A stretch of 64,000 nucleotides of DNA from JAUVPB01 sp965223695 (GTDB lineage Bacteria > Actinomycetota > Thermoleophilia > Gaiellales > Gaiellaceae): NCBI GenBank assembly GCA_965223695.1, contig CBDCXJ010000034.1, positions 1 to 64,000 of the forward strand, written 5' to 3'. Shown piece by piece: positions 33,082-41,871 of the stretch. The first letter of the stretch is position 1. The number at the start of each line of letters is the position of its first letter. The notes beneath the pieces are model-generated. The model worked only from the letters and a program-made list of their open reading frames with translations, ran no database searches and was not told the DNA's origin. A program made the position numbers and the translations under genes.

Positions 33082-35164
33082 TTGGGAGTATCGCGCCTAC
33101 GCGCGATACTCCAGTCGCTCCGAACTCCCGAGGCTCGTACTCCTCGCCGACCGCAACCATGAGGTCGCCTGATGGCAGTACCTCGGCGTCACTGCCTGGC
33201 GGCAACACGACCGTCGTGTCGACCTGCGTGATGAGCGCGGGCCCTGCGACGGTCGTGCCGGGCGCGAGGCTGGCGCGGGCGAGCACGTCGCTCGCGAGCC
33301 AGCCGGTGCCGGCGTAGTAGACGTCGCGCGTTTCGGCGGGCGTCGGCTCGCCGGCCTCCTCCGCTACACGCGGCTCGGCCGTCGCGACGCGGGTCTTCTC
33401 GCCCAGCACCTTCAGGTTGACGAAGCTCACCGCATCGTCGGGCTCGTTGTGCCCGTAGGTGCGCAGATGCTCCTCGTGGAACTCGGAGAGGGTTCGCTCG
33501 AGCGAGCTCTCGGTCAACGGCGGCTCGCCAAGATCGATCGGTAGCTCGTGCATCTGCTCCGAGTAGAGGAGCTCGCCGATACGCCGGAAGCCGATCTCCT
33601 CGGGCGCGAAGCCGTCGCGCTCGAACTGGGCGGCGACGAGCGATTCGAGCGCCTGGAGCTGCGCTTCGACGTCGACTACCTCGCCGCGAGCGATCTCGCG
33701 CAGGATGCTACGCGTCGCGTCGTAGACCACATCCGAGCGCAGCAACCCATACGCCGAGAACACACCAGGATGACGCGGAACGACCACTCGTGGAACGGCG
33801 AGCCCGTGCGCGATGTCGACCGCGTACATGGGGCCGGAGCCGCCGAAGCCGCAGAGCACGAAGTCGCGAGGGTCGTATCCCCGCTCGATCGTGACGAGCC
33901 TGACCGCACGCATCATCGTGTCGGTGAGGATCTCGAGCACGCCGGCCGCAGCCTCGATGGCGTCCATGCCGAGAGGCTCGGCGACGTGCGTCGTGAGGGC
34001 CTCACGCGACAGGTCTGGCTCGATCGTGAGCTCACCCCCGACGAGCTCGGTTCCCAGGCGTCCGAGCACGACCTGTGCATCGGTCGAGGTCGGAAGCTCA
34101 CCACCGCGCCCGTAACAGGCGGGGCCAGGGTCGGAGCTGGCGCTCTCGGGCCCGACGATCAGCGAGCCGCCGGCGTCGATCCGCGCGATCGAGCCGCCGC
34201 CGGCGCCGATCGAGATGATGTCGAGGCTCGGCAGGAGTACGGGCAGCCCCCACTCCGGCACGACCCGGTCAGCGAGCTTCGAGCGCCCTTGCCAGACGAG
34301 CGAGACGTCGGCGCTCGTGCCACCGATGTCGAGGCCGATCATGTTCGGTGCCTCGATCGAGGTCGCTAGCTCCTCGAGCGCGACCGATCCAGCCGACGGG
34401 CCAGAGCGAATGAGCTTTGCTGGCGTCGCCGTCGCGCTCTCGAGCGACGCGAGCCCGCCGTTCGACTGCATGACCTGTACCTCGCGTGTGTAGCCGCGCG
34501 CCTCGAGCTCGGAGCGAAGGTCATGGAAGTAGCGGCGCAGCACCGGCGCCAGGTACGCGTTCGCCGCGACGGTCGTCGAGCGCTCGAACTCGCGATACAT
34601 CGGGAGCACATCGCACGAGATCGAGATGGAGAGGCCAGGGCAGCGCTCGCTCAGCAGATCGCGAAGACGACGCTCGTTCTGGCCGTCGAGGTAGGAGTGC
34701 AGAAAGACAATCGCTACCGACTCGATCTTGCGCTTCTCGATGATGCGGACCAGACGGTCGAGTTCCTCTCCTTCGTCGACCGGCGCGACCAGGTCACCAT
34801 CGGGGCCGACGCGCTCGGTGATCTCTAGCCGATCCGCGCGACGGATCAGCGGCGGCGGTGGGTCCCACTGCAGGTCGTACAGGTCGCCCTTGTTCGTTCG
34901 GCGCAGCTCGAGAACGTCTCGGAAGCCCTTGGTCGCGATCAGCGCGGTGCGCGCGCCGCGCCGCTCGATCAGCGCGTTCGTTCCGACCGTCGTGCCGAGC
35001 GCGAACAGATCGAGCGAATCGAGCTCGACGAACTCGCCGACGGCGTCGACGAGTACGGCCGGCGCCGGGCTCGACGGGATCTTGCCGACGCTTATCGTCC
35101 CGTCATCGCCGAGATGAACGATGTCGATGAACGTTCCGCCGACGTCGATACCGATCGCTGGCAC
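33074..35164 (-). CDS. hydantoinase A subunit (HyuA family)
   Basis: This 696-residue stand-alone HyuA protein of ASKHA ATPase type has VPAIGIDVGGTFIDIVHLG at the start, IGLDIGGTSADVSLVWQG near 280 and FVLCGFGGSGPMYAVDIAHG near 440. It should phosphorylate a lactam or ketone substrate and needs a HyuB partner; the unfused HyuB at 28.8-30.6 kb is the best candidate. I choose GTG 35164, since a TAGTCT -10 box is at -13 to -8. GTG 35191 would add nine residues. It is divergent from an LLM oxidoreductase. Confidence 0.85.
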   Translation of the reverse strand: MPAIGIDVGGTFIDIVHLGDDGTISVGKIPSSPAPAVLVDAVGEFVELDSLDLFALGTTVGTNALIERRGARTALIATKGFRDVLELRRTNKGDLYDLQWDPPPPLIRRADRLEITERVGPDGDLVAPVDEGEELDRLVRIIEKRKIESVAIVFLHSYLDGQNERRLRDLLSERCPGLSISISCDVLPMYREFERSTTVAANAYLAPVLRRYFHDLRSELEARGYTREVQVMQSNGGLASLESATATPAKLIRSGPSAGSVALEELATSIEAPNMIGLDIGGTSADVSLVWQGRSKLADRVVPEWGLPVLLPSLDIISIGAGGGSIARIDAGGSLIVGPESASSDPGPACYGRGGELPTSTDAQVVLGRLGTELVGGELTIEPDLSREALTTHVAEPLGMDAIEAAAGVLEILTDTMMRAVRLVTIERGYDPRDFVLCGFGGSGPMYAVDIAHGLAVPRVVVPRHPGVFSAYGLLRSDVVYDATRSILREIARGEVVDVEAQLQALESLVAAQFERDGFAPEEIGFRRIGELLYSEQMHELPIDLGEPPLTESSLERTLSEFHEEHLRTYGHNEPDDAVSFVNLKVLGEKTRVATAEPRVAEEAGEPTPAETRDVYYAGTGWLASDVLARASLAPGTTVAGPALITQVDTTVVLPPGSDAEVLPSGDLMVAVGEEYEPREFGATGVSRVGAILPNT
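33085..33112 (-). terminator. second convergent hairpin, inside the HyuA 3' end
   Basis: GGAGTATCGCGC (33085-33096) pairs with GCGCGATACTCC (33101-33112), a 12-bp perfect stem with loop CTAC, 4 nt from the first hairpin. It lies in the last codons of HyuA. The two hairpins together look like a bidirectional terminator. Confidence 0.5.
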
Positions 35165-35171
35165 GGCGGCG

Positions 35172-35177
35172 AGACTA
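35172..35177 (-). promoter_or_regulatory. -10 box TAGTCT of the HyuA gene
   Basis: TAGTCT on the minus strand, 7 nt before GTG 35164. Its position supports the shorter HyuA start. Confidence 0.4.
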
Positions 35178-35225
35178 GGCGATCGAGACACGATCTGTGG
35201 ACGGACCTGAGATGGCGCGAGACGC

Positions 35226-35231
35226 TAGAGT
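35226..35231 (+). promoter_or_regulatory. -10 box TAGAGT of LLM oxidoreductase
   Basis: TAGAGT sits at -13 to -8 from GTG 35239 with no Shine-Dalgarno. It favours this start over ATG 35197. Confidence 0.4.
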
Positions 35232-35238
35232 GGCGCGC

Positions 35239-36006
35239 GTGACGATCCGCGTCGGTGTCCAGACCCAGCCGCAGCACGCCGACTATGCCGAGATGCGGCG
35301 AGCTTGGATCGAGGCCGACGAGATTGGCGTCGATACGCTCTGGAACTGGGATCACTTCTTCCCGCTTTACGGCGAAGCCGACGGCAAGCATTTCGAGTGC
35401 TGGACAACCCTGGCCGCGATGGCCGAAGTCACCGAGCGCGCCGAGGTGGGAGCTCTCGTCGCGTGCCTGAGCTACCGCAATCCGAACCTGCTCGCCGACA
35501 TGACGCGGACCGTCGACCACATCTCTGGCGGCCGCCTCATCCTCGGTCTGGGCGCTGGCTGGTTCGAGCGCGACTATGACGAGTTCGGGTACGAGTTCGG
35601 CACCGCGGGAACGCGCATTCGCGCGCTCGACGCGGCGCTACCGACGATCAAGGAGCGCATCGCGGCCGGCAACCCGCCTCCGACGCGAGAGGTGCCGCTG
35701 CTCATTCCAGGACGAGGCCTGAAGGTCTCGCTTCGGATCGTCGCCGAGCACGCGGACATCTGGCACTCGTTCGGCTCGCCCGAAGAGTGGGGCGAGATCA
35801 ACGAGCAGCTGACCGAGTGGTGCACAAAGGTCGGGCGGGATCCGGCGGCTATCGACCGCTCGATGAGCTTCCCCGACTCGAGGAACATCGATCAGGCAGA
35901 TGAGTACGCGGCGGTAGGCGCCACGCATCTGCTGATTGGCATGGACGGGCCGAAATACGACCTCGGACCCGTGCGCGAGCTGATTAGCTGGCGCGACGCC
36001 GGCTAG
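35239..36006 (+). CDS. LLM-class F420-dependent oxidoreductase
   Basis: This 255-residue LLM protein opens VTIRVGVQTQPQHADYAEM, followed by TLWNWDHFFPLYG, a segment typical of F420-dependent LLM proteins, and GGRLILGLGAGWFERDYDEF. It is shorter than the other LLM members because it ends soon after the last barrel strands (THLLIGMDGPKYDLG). The leaderless-type GTG start is preferred. It is divergent from HyuA and probably belongs to the same catabolic set. Confidence 0.75.
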   Translation: MTIRVGVQTQPQHADYAEMRRAWIEADEIGVDTLWNWDHFFPLYGEADGKHFECWTTLAAMAEVTERAEVGALVACLSYRNPNLLADMTRTVDHISGGRLILGLGAGWFERDYDEFGYEFGTAGTRIRALDAALPTIKERIAAGNPPPTREVPLLIPGRGLKVSLRIVAEHADIWHSFGSPEEWGEINEQLTEWCTKVGRDPAAIDRSMSFPDSRNIDQADEYAAVGATHLLIGMDGPKYDLGPVRELISWRDAG

Positions 36007-36043
36007 TCGTTTCGCGACTAGCCCGGTGCCCGCTATGGGCGCC
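36001..36043. terminator. bidirectional terminator, two hairpins
   Basis: GGCTAGTCG (36001-36009) pairs with CGACTAGCC (36015-36023) around TTTCG, including the LLM stop codon. A second stem, 36025-36031 with 36037-36043 (one G-T pair), follows. It serves the convergent LLM and M23 genes. Confidence 0.6.
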
Positions 36044-36758
36044 GTTTCCAAGCACGGCGCGCGCGGCGGACCACCGGGAGCGGGTCGAGCATGTTCTCGA
36101 ACCGGTAGCCCCCGCCGAGACAGCTCCAGAGCTCGACATGCGCGTGCGGATGGCCGTCGGCCCAGGGCGCGACCAGGCCGATTGGCGCGCGAGCAATCAC
36201 GCGATCACCGACGGATACGCCTGGAAGCGGGTTGACGTGACGAAGCACCCAGACGCGTAGATCGAGGTCGCTCTCGAGCTTGACCGTGCCACCGAAGATC
36301 TGGCCGTAGCGGCGCCGGTCGAGCTTGACCTCGACGAGCGTGCCGGTCACCGGAGCGCGCACGAGGCTCCCTGCGAACGCAAACCAGTCCTTTGCGGCGT
36401 GATGGCGACGACCGTCGAGCCTCGGAGCACCGTGGAGGTCGAGGAGCTGGAACTCAGAGCGCCGACCCGGGTCGACCCTGAGTGGCCAGACCGGCTCGAG
36501 CGGCCGCTTGCGCCGTCGTGCGCGCTTGCGATTGCGGCGCGGAAGCGATTCCTCGCCGAGCAGCCACTGCTGCTCGAGCAGTGCGAGCCGCTCGTCGACG
36601 TCTCGCCGGCGGATCCCGCCGGGACGCCATTTCCATGACCGGACGTGCGCAGCCGTGCGCGGCCCGAAGACCCCGTCGGTCGCTATCGATAGCGCCTTCT
36701 GGACACGCCGGACGTCGCGACCTTCGAGCGGCGGGTCCTCGAGCCGCAGCGTTCGCAT
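36033..36758 (-). CDS. peptidoglycan-binding plus M23 (LytM) peptidase-like protein
   Basis: This 241-residue protein has an N-terminal peptidoglycan-binding repeat (LEGRDVRRVQKALSIATDG, FGPRTAAHVRSW), a basic linker, then an M23 domain with both metal motifs: HAAKD, the HxxxD type, and HPHAHVELW, the HxH type. The fold would cleave cell-wall peptides outside the cell. However, no signal peptide or membrane anchor is visible at ATG 36758, and longer starts run into the upstream gene and look like shadow translation. It is 26 nt downstream of the Rieske-ThDP gene, with no obvious functional link. Confidence 0.65.
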   Translation of the reverse strand: MRTLRLEDPPLEGRDVRRVQKALSIATDGVFGPRTAAHVRSWKWRPGGIRRRDVDERLALLEQQWLLGEESLPRRNRKRARRRKRPLEPVWPLRVDPGRRSEFQLLDLHGAPRLDGRRHHAAKDWFAFAGSLVRAPVTGTLVEVKLDRRRYGQIFGGTVKLESDLDLRVWVLRHVNPLPGVSVGDRVIARAPIGLVAPWADGHPHAHVELWSCLGGGYRFENMLDPLPVVRRARRAWKRRP

Positions 36759-36784
36759 CGAGCTGACCGCGACGGGGCTCGTTC

Positions 36785-38746
36785 CTAGACCAGGTCGACG
36801 TCCGAGACGACCTCGACGAGCGAGGGCCCGTCGTAGCCAAGGGCACGCGTCAGCGCCGGCTCGAGCTCGGATGCGGCTGCCACGCGAATCCCGAGCGCCC
36901 CGCACAGATCGGCGTAGGCAGCGAAGCTCGGGTTGTGCAGGCTCGTCTCCCACACGTCCCAGCTGCCGGCTCGCTGCTCCTTCGAGATCTTCCCGAGCTC
37001 CGAGTTATTCAGCAGCACGTGGGTGATCCGCATGCCGTACTTGACCGCGGTCGTGATCTCGCCCATGTACTGGCCGAAGCCGCCGTCGCCTGTGAGGGCG
37101 ATGACGTGTCGGCCGCTGAAGCGTGGATCGTCCTCCTGTGTCGCAGACCAGGCGCCGATCGCGGCCGGGTATCCGAACCCGATCGAGCCCAGGTAACCGG
37201 ACATCAGAACCGACTGCCGCGCACATTCGAAGTAGCGCCCGAACGAGTACGTGTTGTTGCCGACGTCGACGGCGATGATCGCGTCCTCGGGTGCGAGCCG
37301 CGAAAGGGCATCGAACACGGAGGCGGCGGCGAGCCCCTGATCACGCTGCTCGCCACGGCGGCGTTCTTTCTCGCGCCGCCAGATCGCCCAGCGCTCAGCA
37401 ACATCGGGGCGCTGATCGACAGTGTCGGCGACGCCGGCGAGCTCCTCTTTCAGCAGGAGCGAGGTGACGCCGATCTCGCCCAGGACGGGAACGTCGACAG
37501 CGTGGAACTTGCCGAGCGTCATCGGGTCGTAGTCGACCTGCACCGTCGGTCGCTTGCTGGTGATGCCCGTGTGGTTCGAGAAGCTCGCCCCGAAAACGAG
37601 CAGCGCGTCGGACTCGTTCATCAGCCAGCTCGCGATGGGCGTGCCGCTGCGGCCGAGCACGCCGCCGGCGAGTGGATGTTTGTCGGGGATCAGGCCCTTC
37701 CCCTTGAAGGTCGTGACGACGGGACTCGAGAGCTGCTCGGCGAGCTCGACGATTGCCGTCATGTCGAAGCGCGCACCGTGCCCGACGATGATCAGCGGCC
37801 GGCGGGCGCCGCGGAGTAGCTCCACAGCAGCGGCCAGCGCGTCCTCGGGCGGAGCGATCGCGCGGTCAGGGAGCCGTCCGTCGGGCGAGCCGGCTGGAGC
37901 GTCGCCGGCCGGGCGCGTCTGCGTTTCGTCGGGGAAGATGAGGTGCGAAACCCCGCGGTTGAGCGTTGCGCTCTTGACGGCCAGGTTGGCGAGCTCGGCA
38001 TGTGAGCTGGTGGTTAGCACCGTCTGGCTCCACTGCGCCACCTTTCCGAACGCCGCTTGCAGATCGACCTCCTGGAAGGCGCCAGGACCGAGCACCTGCG
38101 TGTCGACCTGGCCGGTCAGCGCAATCACGGGCGAGCGATCGACGTTGGCGTCCCAGAGCCCGGTCAGCAGGTTCGTTGCGCCGGGTCCAGCGATCGAGAA
38201 GCAGGCGGCGGGGCGACCGGTCAACTTCCCGTAGGCCGAGGCCGCAAACGCCGCGGCGCCCTCGTGCCTGATGCCGACGTATCTCATCTCGCCGGCCGCC
38301 ACCTGGCGGCGGATGGCGTCGGCAAGCCCGAGGTTCGAGTGTCCGACCATGCCCCAGACGTTGCGGACACCCCAGCGGACCAGAGTCTCGACGATCAGAT
38401 CGCTGACCGTGCGCTGGTGCGGGGCCTCGGCCGCGATCGCGACGTAGACGCCGTCGTCGCGGACATCGACGGGAAGGCTCTCGACGCCGTCGTCGAAACC
38501 GGGCGCCTTGCCGCTGAGTGGGTCGTAGTCCCAGCCGTGCCAGGGACAGCGCAGGAGGCCCTTCTCGATTGAGCCCTCGCCGAGTGGACCGCCCTGGTGC
38601 GGACAACGGTTGTCGAGGGCCCCGTAGCGTCCATCGTGGCGCGTCATGCAGAGCGTGCGATGGGCGCAGGTGACGGCCTTGACGCGCCCCTCGGCGAGTT
38701 CGTCGAGCTCGAGCGCCTTGACCCAGACGGCGTCGGGTTCGCTCAT
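36785..38746 (-). CDS. Rieske [2Fe-2S] domain fused to ThDP-dependent enzyme
   Basis: This 653-residue fusion has an N-terminal Rieske ferredoxin domain (about 5-105) with both ligand motifs, RCPHQGGPLG and RCPWHGWDYD. It is joined to a complete acetolactate-synthase/pyruvate-oxidase-like protein. The ThDP glutamate is in IRHEGAAAFAASAYG, and GDGGFGQYMGEITTAVKYG (GDG near 553) then HVLLNN complete the ThDP-Mg motif. The reaction is probably decarboxylation of a 2-oxo acid with electrons leaving through the Rieske centre; that coupling is inference. Start ATG 38746 lies 22 nt after the Rieske-GltS stop; ATG 38821 would overlap that gene. It forms an operon with the Rieske-GltS gene. Confidence 0.8.
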   Translation of the reverse strand: MSEPDAVWVKALELDELAEGRVKAVTCAHRTLCMTRHDGRYGALDNRCPHQGGPLGEGSIEKGLLRCPWHGWDYDPLSGKAPGFDDGVESLPVDVRDDGVYVAIAAEAPHQRTVSDLIVETLVRWGVRNVWGMVGHSNLGLADAIRRQVAAGEMRYVGIRHEGAAAFAASAYGKLTGRPAACFSIAGPGATNLLTGLWDANVDRSPVIALTGQVDTQVLGPGAFQEVDLQAAFGKVAQWSQTVLTTSSHAELANLAVKSATLNRGVSHLIFPDETQTRPAGDAPAGSPDGRLPDRAIAPPEDALAAAVELLRGARRPLIIVGHGARFDMTAIVELAEQLSSPVVTTFKGKGLIPDKHPLAGGVLGRSGTPIASWLMNESDALLVFGASFSNHTGITSKRPTVQVDYDPMTLGKFHAVDVPVLGEIGVTSLLLKEELAGVADTVDQRPDVAERWAIWRREKERRRGEQRDQGLAAASVFDALSRLAPEDAIIAVDVGNNTYSFGRYFECARQSVLMSGYLGSIGFGYPAAIGAWSATQEDDPRFSGRHVIALTGDGGFGQYMGEITTAVKYGMRITHVLLNNSELGKISKEQRAGSWDVWETSLHNPSFAAYADLCGALGIRVAAASELEPALTRALGYDGPSLVEVVSDVDLV

Positions 38747-38768
38747 GGGATGCGCTGCGCCGCCAGTC

Positions 38769-40384
38769 TCATGGAGCGCTGACACCACCGTAGGCCACAC
38801 CCGTGAGATGGGCGATGTCACGCTTCCAGGTCGTGAGATCCTCGGCGCGGAACTCGGCGAAGTCGGTGTGCCCGCACGCGCGACAGAGAAGCTTCATCAG
38901 CTCGACCGAGGACGTGAGGAAGCGCTCGAGGCGAAGCGCGCCCTCGTCTGGGTCGAGACGCGCGCGCAGGTGCGGCTTCTGCGTCGCGATTCCAACGGGG
39001 CAGTTGTTCGTATGGCAGGCACGCATTGCGAGACACCCGACGGCCTGGATCGCGGCATTCGACACCGCGATGCCGTCGGCACCGAGTGCGAGCGCCTTGG
39101 CGAAGTCGGCCGGCGTGCGCAGGCCTCCCGTGATGATCAGGGTCACCTCGCCGCTTCGGCCGCGCTCGTCGAGGTGGCGGCGCGCCCGCGCGAGGGCGGG
39201 CAGCGTCGGCACGGAGATGTTGTCCCGGAAGATGGTCGGGGCAGCGCCGGTCGCGCCTCCGCGCCCGTCGAGAATCACGTAGTCGACGCCGATCCGAAGG
39301 GCCGCGTCGATGTCGTCCTCGATGTGCTGCGCCGATAGCTTGAACCCGACGGGGATGCCGCCGGTGGCCTCCTTGACCTCGTCGGCGAAGTGGCGAAACC
39401 CGTCCTCGTCGTCCCACTCGGGAAAGCGTGTCGGCGAGATCGCGGCCTTGCCCTCGGGCAGCCCGCGCACCTCGGCGATGCGGCCCTTGACCTTGTCGCC
39501 GGGGAGATGGCCACCCGTGCCAGTCTTCGCGGCCTGGCCACCCTTGAAGTGGAACGCCTGCACGGCCGCGAGCTTGTCGAGCGAGAAGCCGAAGCGCCCG
39601 GATGCGAGCTCGTAGAAGTAGCGACCGTTCGCCTGCTGCTCCTCGGGCAGCATCCCGCCCTCGCCAGAGCAGATGCCGGTGCCGGCACGCTCGGCGCCAC
39701 GAGCGAGCGCGACCTTTGCCTCCTCCGAGAGCGCGCCGAAGCTCATGTCCGAGACGAGAATCGGGATGTCGAGCGCGAGCGGCCTGGCGGCCTTCGGGCC
39801 GACGACGAGCTTCGTGCCGACCTCGACGTCGTCGAGCTGCGGCGCCCGCGCGAGCTGCGCGGTGACGAACTGGATGTCGTGCCAGCGAGGGAGCTCCGGC
39901 GCCGGCACGCCCATCGCCGCCACCTCGCCTGGTGGCCAACCCGCTCGAGACCCTCGGCGGCGAGGCGGTGGATCGCCTTCGTGTGGGGCTCGGCGACCGT
40001 GCCCGTGTGATCCTGATAGAGCCCCTGGTAGCCGTCACGATCGTACGACTGGGGGTGCTCCTCTGCCCAGCCGGCGATCTCGTCGGCGTCGACGAGCACT
40101 AACCCGTCCTCGACCCACGCCGCGAACCTGGGAAGGGCCTCGTCGTTGCTGTAGGCGCTGATACCGCTGTCGAGCCGGTAGTCCCAGTTGTGAACGCCGC
40201 AGATCAGATCTTTGCCACGGACGTGACCATCGGCCAGGAGCGCGCCGCGGTGCAGGCAGCGCCCGTAGAACACCGACACGTTGTCGTCGAACCGGACAAC
40301 TACGAGGGCAACGTCGCCGACGAGCGCGTACGCGGGGGCGCGATCGGCAAGGTCATCCCAGCTTGCGACGCGGGCAGAGCGCAC
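38769..40384 (-). pseudogene. Rieske domain fused to glutamate-synthase-like FMN domain, frameshifted
   Basis: The restored protein has about 538 residues. The N-terminus from GTG 40384 is a Rieske domain with CLHRGALLADG and ICGVHNWDY as cluster ligands. One frame over it continues with AAMGVPAPELPRWHDIQFVT and the GltB-type FMN/Fe-S domain: DMSFGALSEEAKVALARGAE, AGTGICSGEGGMLPEEQ, KTGTGGHLPGDKVKG, and cysteines in CHTNNCPVGIATQ. The frames would join if the CC at 39928-39929 were CCC (HQGEVAAMG). Such single-chain Rieske-GltS proteins are known annotations, so the intact form is expected. A TAAGGT box gives a leaderless start. The substrate is unknown; classic GltB partners (glutaminase domain, GltD) are absent. 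Confidence 0.75.
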
Positions 40385-40390
40385 GGCCTG

Positions 40391-40396
40391 ACCTTA
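40391..40396 (-). promoter_or_regulatory. -10 box TAAGGT of Rieske-GltS/Rieske-ThDP operon
   Basis: TAAGGT on the minus strand occupies exactly -12 to -7 from GTG 40384. No Shine-Dalgarno is present. Confidence 0.45.
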
Positions 40397-40447
40397 TCGC
40401 GGCTTCGTCAGGCTAACGCCCGACGGAGCCGCGCGGGGCTGAGCGGG

Positions 40448-41260
40448 TCAGCGGCTGAGCCCGGGCGCCGCGTGCTGGTACACCGCGACGAGATACTCAT
40501 AGAGCGGCTGCTCACCACCTTCGGCGATGTTCGCATAGGGAAGGATGCTCCCCTTCCACTGATCCGTGTACCAGCTCGCACCACCGGGTAACGCGCGCTC
40601 GACGAGCGCATCGTCGAATGGCCAGGGATTCGCATACAGGTAGGCGTCGGGATGGCTGGCGTCGCCGGCCGAGAAGCCGATGCCAATCAGCGCCCGGCCC
40701 GTCTTCTCACCACCGTCCTTCGACTGATAGGTGACCTCCTTGCCGTGCCAGGCGAACGAGAGGTCGAAGTGGTGGGGCCAGAGCTGGACACCGCTGACGT
40801 CACCCGAGAGCTCGCCGCGCACCGCCGCAAAGACGCCGTCGACGTCCTCGAGCGCCTGCAGGTATGCCTCGGCCTTGGCCGTGTGGTAGCCCGTTGGACG
40901 ATCGTCCGCGTGGTGCTCGGGGTCGGGATCGAGCTTGACCTCGAGCGCCTCGCCCCGCCGGACGACCTCGTCGGCGAGCTCCGTGGCCGAGAGACCGCCA
41001 TCGAGCGAGATGCTGGCGACGCCACCGGGTGCCCGGAGCTCGAAGCGGTGGCGCTGCAAGTCGAGCTGCATCGTGACCTCGCCACGTCGCATCGCGAACG
41101 GGCGAGTGCCGAAGCCCGTGTCCTCGAGCAGCAAGCTGACGTGTGTCCAGTCGGGCGTCGGCTCGGCATGGGCGCGCAGGATCGAGCCTGCAACACGGCT
41201 GTATGCGTGCAGCGTGTCGCGGGTGGCGGCCCAGTCGACGAGGGCCGGGAAGCGCTCCAT
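40448..41260 (-). CDS. DUF5996-family protein
   Basis: This 270-residue soluble protein starts MERFPALVDWAATRDTLHAY. The conserved part lies in the C-terminal half: LWPHHFDLSFAWHG, IGIGFSAGDASHPDAYLY and ANPWPFDDA, as in DUF5996 proteins of unknown function. Start ATG 41260 shares one base with the stop of the SixA gene (TGATG), so the two are coupled. No catalytic motif can be named; the His-rich WPHHFD segment could bind metal. Confidence 0.7.
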   Translation of the reverse strand: MERFPALVDWAATRDTLHAYSRVAGSILRAHAEPTPDWTHVSLLLEDTGFGTRPFAMRRGEVTMQLDLQRHRFELRAPGGVASISLDGGLSATELADEVVRRGEALEVKLDPDPEHHADDRPTGYHTAKAEAYLQALEDVDGVFAAVRGELSGDVSGVQLWPHHFDLSFAWHGKEVTYQSKDGGEKTGRALIGIGFSAGDASHPDAYLYANPWPFDDALVERALPGGASWYTDQWKGSILPYANIAEGGEQPLYEYLVAVYQHAAPGLSR

Positions 41261-41763
41261 CACTGAAGCTCCCTCGGGACGACGTAGTCGAACAGCTGAC
41301 ACGAGCCCTCGTCGAGATCGGCCCAGCTGGCCCAGCCGAGGTCGAGTGTCGCGAGCGCGCCGGTGGGGAACGATGTCAGCCGTGGGTGCGCATCCCTGTG
41401 GGCGAGGAGGACGGCGAGGTCGCGCAGCCCTGGGTTGTGGCCGATCACCATGGCGACGTCGACGTCACCGTTGACGCCGCGCACCGTCTGGAGGAGCTGC
41501 CAGCTCGAGGCACAGTAGAGCTGTGCGTCGACGGTCACGTCCGGGTCTCCGCGCAGGGCCGGTGCGATGCGCTCGAGGGTCTCGAGCGTGCGTCGAGCCG
41601 AGCTGCAGAGCACGAGGCTCGGGTGTGTCTCCTGTCCGCGAAGGTAGCGCGTGAGACGCTCGGTCGCCGTAACCCCACGAGGCGCAAGCGGCCGCTCATG
41701 GTCGCCGTTCAGGTCCGCGGTCTGGACCGATTTGGCGTGGCGGAGGAGGTAGAGGCGCTTCAT
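41260..41763 (-). CDS. SixA-type histidine phosphatase
   Basis: This 167-residue histidine-phosphatase (phosphoglycerate-mutase-like) protein has the catalytic MKRLYLLRHAKSVQ motif (RHAKS) at the N-terminus, LVLCSSARRTLETLE with the second arginine, and VAMVIGHNPGLRDLA with the second histidine. SixA-like proteins dephosphorylate phosphohistidine or small phosphoesters. ATG 41763 starts the family core; ATG 41769 is two codons upstream. It is coupled to the DUF5996 gene. Confidence 0.85.
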   Translation of the reverse strand: MKRLYLLRHAKSVQTADLNGDHERPLAPRGVTATERLTRYLRGQETHPSLVLCSSARRTLETLERIAPALRGDPDVTVDAQLYCASSWQLLQTVRGVNGDVDVAMVIGHNPGLRDLAVLLAHRDAHPRLTSFPTGALATLDLGWASWADLDEGSCQLFDYVVPRELQ

Positions 41764-41871
41764 CGTCATCGGCTGGCTGCGCTGCACGGAGAGTTGTCGG
41801 CGAACGTCACCGCGCGCCAGACAATCATGCCGGCTGGCGGCCGGTGCGACGACGGTCAACCGTCGACGGTG

